Shown here: positions 60,746 to 64,000 of the stretch, one piece after another
Numbering within the stretch: the first letter of the stretch is position 1
How the letters are laid out: each line of letters opens with the position of its first letter
Assembly (NCBI RefSeq): GCF_013744875.1
Contig: NZ_CP059399.1
Location: forward strand, 5,456,001 to 5,520,000
DNA length: 64,000 bases
Direction of reading: 5' to 3'
Origin: Nocardia huaxiensis
GTDB lineage: Bacteria; Actinomycetota; Actinomycetes; Mycobacteriales; Mycobacteriaceae
Translations under genes and position numbers: made by a program
The notes under the pieces: model-generated
The model's database searches: none
Seen by the model: only the letters and a program-made list of their open reading frames with translations
What the model was told of the DNA's origin: nothing

Positions 60746-61498
60746 ATGACCGACTCACAGCACAGGAGCGCGATCGTCACGGGCGGCGCGCGCGGTATCG
60801 GGGCCGCCGTCGCGGCCGCACTGGTGAAGGAGGGCTTCGGCGTCACCATCGCCGATCTGCTGGTCCACGACGGTTCCGCCCTGGCCCAATCCCTCGGCCC
60901 GCGAGCGCGTTTCCATCGTCTGGATGTGACCGACGAGGACGATTGGCAGCGCGTGCTCGACGAGACCGAGAACGAATTCGGCCCGCTCGCCGTGCTGATC
61001 AACAATGCGGGCGTGCTGGATTTCGGCACGGTGGAATCCGAGCGTCCCGCGCTGTTCCGGCATGTGGTGGACGTCAACCTCTACGGGCCGTGGCTCGGCA
61101 TGCACCTCGCCGCGCCGCGGATGCGCGCGAACGGGCACGGTGTCATCGTCAATGTCTCCTCCACCGCGGGCATGATCGGGTACGCCGGGATCAGCGGCTA
61201 TGTCGCGAGCAAATGGGGACTGCGCGGCGTGACCAAGGCCGCGGCCCTGGAACTGGGTGCGGCGAATATCCGGGTGTGCTCGGTGCACCCGGGACCGATC
61301 CACACCCCGATGACCGCCGCCATGGACGACTCGGTCGCCGCGGCCCAGCCGCTGCCCCGTTTCGGGGAGCCGGACGAGGTGGCCGCCATGGTGCGGTTCC
61401 TGGTCACCGAGGCGACCTACTCCACCGGATCGGAGTTCGTGCTCGACGGCGGAGCCACCGCCGGGCAGACGCCGGTCCTGGCCGCGCCCGAGCACTGA
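60746..61498 (+). CDS. SDR-family oxidoreductase (FabG3-like)
   Basis: A 250-aa classical SDR with TGGARGIG (cofactor), NNAG, Ser in NVSSTAG, and YVASK catalytic Tyr/Lys. PGPIHTPM and the C-terminal GSEFVLDGG are normal. It resembles 3-alpha/20-beta-hydroxysteroid dehydrogenase types such as Rv2002 (FabG3), which lies close to the Rv2003c-Rv2007c DosR genes. The substrate is unknown. A DosR-like box precedes it. Confidence 0.87.
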   Translation: MTDSQHRSAIVTGGARGIGAAVAAALVKEGFGVTIADLLVHDGSALAQSLGPRARFHRLDVTDEDDWQRVLDETENEFGPLAVLINNAGVLDFGTVESERPALFRHVVDVNLYGPWLGMHLAAPRMRANGHGVIVNVSSTAGMIGYAGISGYVASKWGLRGVTKAAALELGAANIRVCSVHPGPIHTPMTAAMDDSVAAAQPLPRFGEPDEVAAMVRFLVTEATYSTGSEFVLDGGATAGQTPVLAAPEH

Positions 61499-61509
61499 TT
61501 CCGCGGCGA

Positions 61510-62448
61510 TCAGTGGGCGGGTGCCGCGGCGGTCAGCTCGCGGAAGAGTTCCTCGATCCGGGCCGGATGACCGGGCCGGGTGCCGGAGGTGCCCAATGCG
61601 GCTGTGGCGGAGGCGATTCCGAGCCGCACCGCATCGGCGAGAGACAGGCCCCGGGTCAAGCCCACGGTCATGCCGCCCACCATGGCGTCGCCCGCGCCGA
61701 TGCCGCTGCGCACGGTGACCTCGATCGGGTCGAAATACTGTGTGCCCTCGGCATGTACGGCCACCGCACCCTGTGCGCCCAGTGACACCACCACGATCTC
61801 GCTCACTCCGGCGTCGAGCAGCCGGCGGGCGGCGGTGACGCGATCGGCCGGGGCGGGCAGCGGGTGCCCGACGTAGTCGGCCAGTTCGCGCACACTGGGT
61901 TTCAGCAGGTAGACACCCCCGCGTACGGCGCGCAGCGCCGCACCGGAGGTGTCGAGGACCAGGCGCGGCCCCAGCTCGGCGGCCATATCGGCGAGGGTTT
62001 GATAGAAGTCCACGGGGACGCCCGGCGGCAGGCTGCCGCTGGCGACGATGTACTCGCAACCGGCGGCGGTCCGTTCCACCTCGGCCAGGCATCGATGCTG
62101 TTCGGGAACGGTGAGCCGGGCTCCCGGGAAGACGAAACGGTATTGGCCGCCACCGTTGTGCTCGGTAACGGCCAGGTTCTGGCGGGTCTGGCTCGCGACC
62201 GGCACCGGCCGGGTCGGCACGCCGGTGCAGCGCAGCAGATCCTCGAGCAGCACCCCGGCCGGCCCGCCCGCGGGAAACACCGCGGTCACCTCCGCGCCGA
62301 GCGCCGCCACCGTGCGGGCGACATTGATGCCGCCGCCTCCGGGATCGAATCGTGGTGGCGCACAGCGCATCTTGTCGGTCGGCCACACCTGGTCGACCTC
62401 GGTGGCGAGATCGATCGCGGGATTCATCGTCAGGGTCACGATCGCCAT
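61510..62448 (-). CDS. pfkB: PfkB-family carbohydrate kinase (Rv2029c-like)
   Basis: A 312-aa ribokinase-fold sugar kinase. It starts MAIVTLTMNPAIDLATEV, with the substrate loop FDPGGGGINVARTVAALG. The C-terminal signature is SGIGAGDAMVGGMTVGL, with catalytic Asp in GAGDAM. The subtype is that of 6-phosphofructokinase II/1-phosphofructokinase. M. tuberculosis pfkB (Rv2029c) is in the DosR regulon. ATG 62448 has AGGAGG six bases upstream. It converges with the SDR gene. Confidence 0.88.
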   Translation of the reverse strand: MAIVTLTMNPAIDLATEVDQVWPTDKMRCAPPRFDPGGGGINVARTVAALGAEVTAVFPAGGPAGVLLEDLLRCTGVPTRPVPVASQTRQNLAVTEHNGGGQYRFVFPGARLTVPEQHRCLAEVERTAAGCEYIVASGSLPPGVPVDFYQTLADMAAELGPRLVLDTSGAALRAVRGGVYLLKPSVRELADYVGHPLPAPADRVTAARRLLDAGVSEIVVVSLGAQGAVAVHAEGTQYFDPIEVTVRSGIGAGDAMVGGMTVGLTRGLSLADAVRLGIASATAALGTSGTRPGHPARIEELFRELTAAAPAH

Positions 62449-62580
62449 CGCGCACCTCCTCGGCGCAGCGCTGCCGCCGTGCCCGTCATTGCCGGAAAGC
62501 TGGACCGGTCGCGGTGGACCGGCACATTCCACTGTCGGACATGGGATCCCGGGCCGGGAGAGCCGCCGTGCCCGCGACCG

Positions 62581-62596
62581 GGAGCCTTTGGTCCCT
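62581..62596 (-). promoter_or_regulatory. DosR-like box upstream of pfkB
   Basis: Minus strand AGGGACCAAAGGCTCC, about 135 bp before the pfkB start. Confidence 0.5.
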
Positions 62597-62634
62597 GGCC
62601 GAGACCGGGCCGGCGATCGATCCGGCGATCACGG

Positions 62635-63337
62635 TTACCGGTCTCGCGGACCCTGTTCCAGCCGGAACGGCGGGTACTCGTCACGCATCAGAGTGGCGTA
62701 GGCGAGGACGCGGTAGAACCAGCGGTTGACGCCCATGACGAAAACGAACAGTCCACGCGGATAGCGGGCGGTGAACAAGAGGGGCCACCGCGGCGATGAG
62801 CACCAGCACCCCGATCAGCGGAACGGTGGTGGCGCCGGAGCCGTCGTCGTTGTCGCTGCCGCCGAGCACGAGCCCGCCGCTGTACATCGCGCCGAGCACC
62901 AGGTAGTGCGGGATCGCCAGCAGCCACCATTTCACCAGCACCAGTCCGCGGGAAAGGCGTTCGGGGTATGCGACTTCCAGATCGGCCGGGTAGTCGGTGG
63001 AGCGCAGCGTGAACGGCGGATAGCGGTCGGTGCCCAGGGCGGCGTAGGTGTAGAACTGCACCCGCCACGACCAGCGCATGACCCCGACAGTGAAGTCGAA
63101 CAGACCGCGCGGATAGCGGCCGGTGAACAGGATGGCGAAGCCCGCCACCACGGTCACCACCCAGAACGCCGCCCAGAGGAACAGCAGGACGATGTAATGC
63201 GGCAGGGCCAGCAGCCATTTCACCAGCCACAGCCATCTCGACAACGGTTCGTCGAGATCGCCGCGCAGGTGGACGGGATAGCCGCCGGAGCTCACCGGCG
63301 AACCGGCGGGCGGCGCGGCGGTCGTGTCGGGTTGCAT
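62635..63337 (-). pseudogene. DUF4389 membrane protein gene with a one-base frameshift
   Basis: Residues 1-190 read MQPDTTAAPPAGSPVSSGGY... with DUF4389 motifs (WLWLVKWLLALPHYIVLLFLWAAFW; FTGRYPRGLFDFTVGVMRWSWRVQFYTY; TDRYPPFTL). The frame then breaks near a GGGG run (62781-62784, plus strand) and would stop at 62681. Dropping one G continues the protein as [20 protein letters not shown] and further to TAA at 62637-62635. This completes the second DUF4389 repeat. It is either a real mutation or a homopolymer error. ATG 63337 has AGGAGG seven bases upstream. Confidence 0.75.
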
Positions 63338-63604
63338 GATCGATCCTCCTGACCGGGTGGCGCGGATCGCGGCGTCGCGCGAAAACGACCGCGCCCACTC
63401 GGAATTCAGCATCGATCGCGCTCGCGGGCCGGTGCAGAGTCGAAAACCCGCGCTCCCCCGGGACCTCTGCCGCGCCCGGTCCGGGACCTTGTGCTCCGGG
63501 CGGAAAGTCTCCGCATTCCGGTGACCTTCGACGGTGCCGCGCCGGGTCGGCGCGGGCAATCCTGGGAAGGTCGATCCCCCACCCGAGACGGGAGCCGATG
63601 ACGC
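63338..63604. promoter_or_regulatory. Divergent intergenic region with DosR-like box
   Basis: 267 bp. CGGGACCTTGTGCTCC (63482-63497) is a moderate box; GGTGACCTTCGACGGT (63520-63535) is weaker. They lie between the DUF4389 gene and the Rv2004c-like gene. Confidence 0.45.
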
Positions 63605-64000
63605 ATGGCACCGAACCACCAGCCCTTCGCTCAGGTCCGCGAGACGCACACCGGAGTCGTATTCCTGTGCGGGGAAAGGGCATACAAGGTCAAGAAACCG
63701 GTCGTCACCGACTTCCTGGACTTCGGGACGGCCGCGGCGCGGGAGCGGGCCTGCGCCCGCGAACTGGAGCTGAACCGACGATTCGCGCCGGATGTGTACC
63801 TGGGACTGGCGCAGCTGAGCGATCCGACCGGCGGACCCGACGAACCGGTGATCGTCATGCGCCGGATGCCGGACTCCGCCCGGCTCGCGGACCGGCTCGA
63901 CGCCGACGAGGAAGCACCGGAACTGTCGGCTCTCGCCGAACTGCTGGCCCGGCTGCACGACGCGGCGCGGCGCGGGCCCGAGATCTCGGCCGCGGGCACG
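63605..64000 (+). CDS. Rv2004c-like kinase/ATPase (N-terminal part, runs off window)
   Basis: The first 132 residues of a protein with THTGVVFLCGERAYKVKKPVVTDFLDFGT, RACARELELNRRFAPDVYLGLAQL and LAELLARLHD. This is the N-terminal aminoglycoside-phosphotransferase-like domain of two-domain proteins that add a P-loop domain, as in M. tuberculosis Rv2004c, a DosR-regulon gene. ATG 63605 (MAPNHQPFAQVRETH) follows GGAG at 63591-63594; an ATG at 63598 is in another frame. The 3' end is outside the window. Confidence 0.8.
   Translation, partial: MAPNHQPFAQVRETHTGVVFLCGERAYKVKKPVVTDFLDFGTAAARERACARELELNRRFAPDVYLGLAQLSDPTGGPDEPVIVMRRMPDSARLADRLDADEEAPELSALAELLARLHDAARRGPEISAAGT

Noticed and set aside
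1-64000. CRISPR array, tRNA or rRNA genes
   Set aside because: No regularly spaced direct repeats and no recognisable tRNA or rRNA segments were found on reading the intergenic regions.

Overview
The window is high-GC actinobacterial DNA and most resembles a Nocardia-type member of the mycolic-acid actinomycetes (Nocardia, Rhodococcus, Mycobacterium). Support comes from many GTG starts, a LigC plus LigD-type polymerase pair, F420/PPOX-type proteins, and a long block of genes whose closest known relatives are the DosR (DevR) dormancy-regulon genes of Mycobacterium tuberculosis. No rRNA, tRNA, CRISPR array or intact insertion sequence was seen.

Layout of positions 1-28 kb (ordinary chromosome): a partial drug-efflux MFS gene with a small upstream reading frame; an NfeD-like/flotillin-like pair; a cold-shock-domain protein; ATP-dependent DNA ligase (LigC) and its primase-polymerase partner; a kinase-like gene broken by a 22-bp tandem duplication; a DUF808 membrane protein; gluconokinase; a ParA-like protein; a lipoprotein penicillin-binding protein; an LLM-class oxidoreductase; a tryptophanyl-tRNA synthetase with an attenuator-like leader, followed by a methyltransferase; an acyl-CoA dehydrogenase/TetR pair; a second TetR; a 71-aa protein coupled to a repeat protein with an exact 43-residue tryptophan period; a zinc-ribbon SDR without the catalytic tyrosine; a DUF2784 protein; a type II thioesterase; a CoA-transferase; an MFS/TetR/FAD-monooxygenase group; nucleoside hydrolase and amidohydrolase.

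Positions 28-64 kb form a dormancy/redox island. It encodes a DosR response regulator, a RafH/Rv0079-type ribosome hibernation factor, a flavodoxin, three Acg-type nitroreductase-like proteins, four tandem-domain universal stress proteins, an acyl-ACP desaturase, an ABC exporter, an NAD-linked formate dehydrogenase (FdhA plus a NuoE-NuoF fusion), a NarK-type nitrate/nitrite transporter, a WS/DGAT acyltransferase, an Rv1733c-like membrane protein, a K+ channel with RCK domain, phosphoketolase, an OtsB1-type three-domain trehalose enzyme, a PPOX-family protein, an SDR, a PfkB kinase, a DUF4389 gene with a frameshift, and the start of an Rv2004c-like kinase.

Upstream of these genes I find thirteen candidate 16-bp imperfect palindromes close to RGGGACCTTCGGCCCT. 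This is plausibly the local version of the DosR box. One is centred about 43 bp before the inferred start of dosR transcription. The inferred picture is a hypoxia/NO-type programme in one block: ribosome hibernation, storage-lipid synthesis, use of formate with nitrate uptake, trehalose and phosphoketolase carbon routing, and stress proteins. No DosS/DosT sensor kinase is in the window, so the activating signal for DosR is not visible here.
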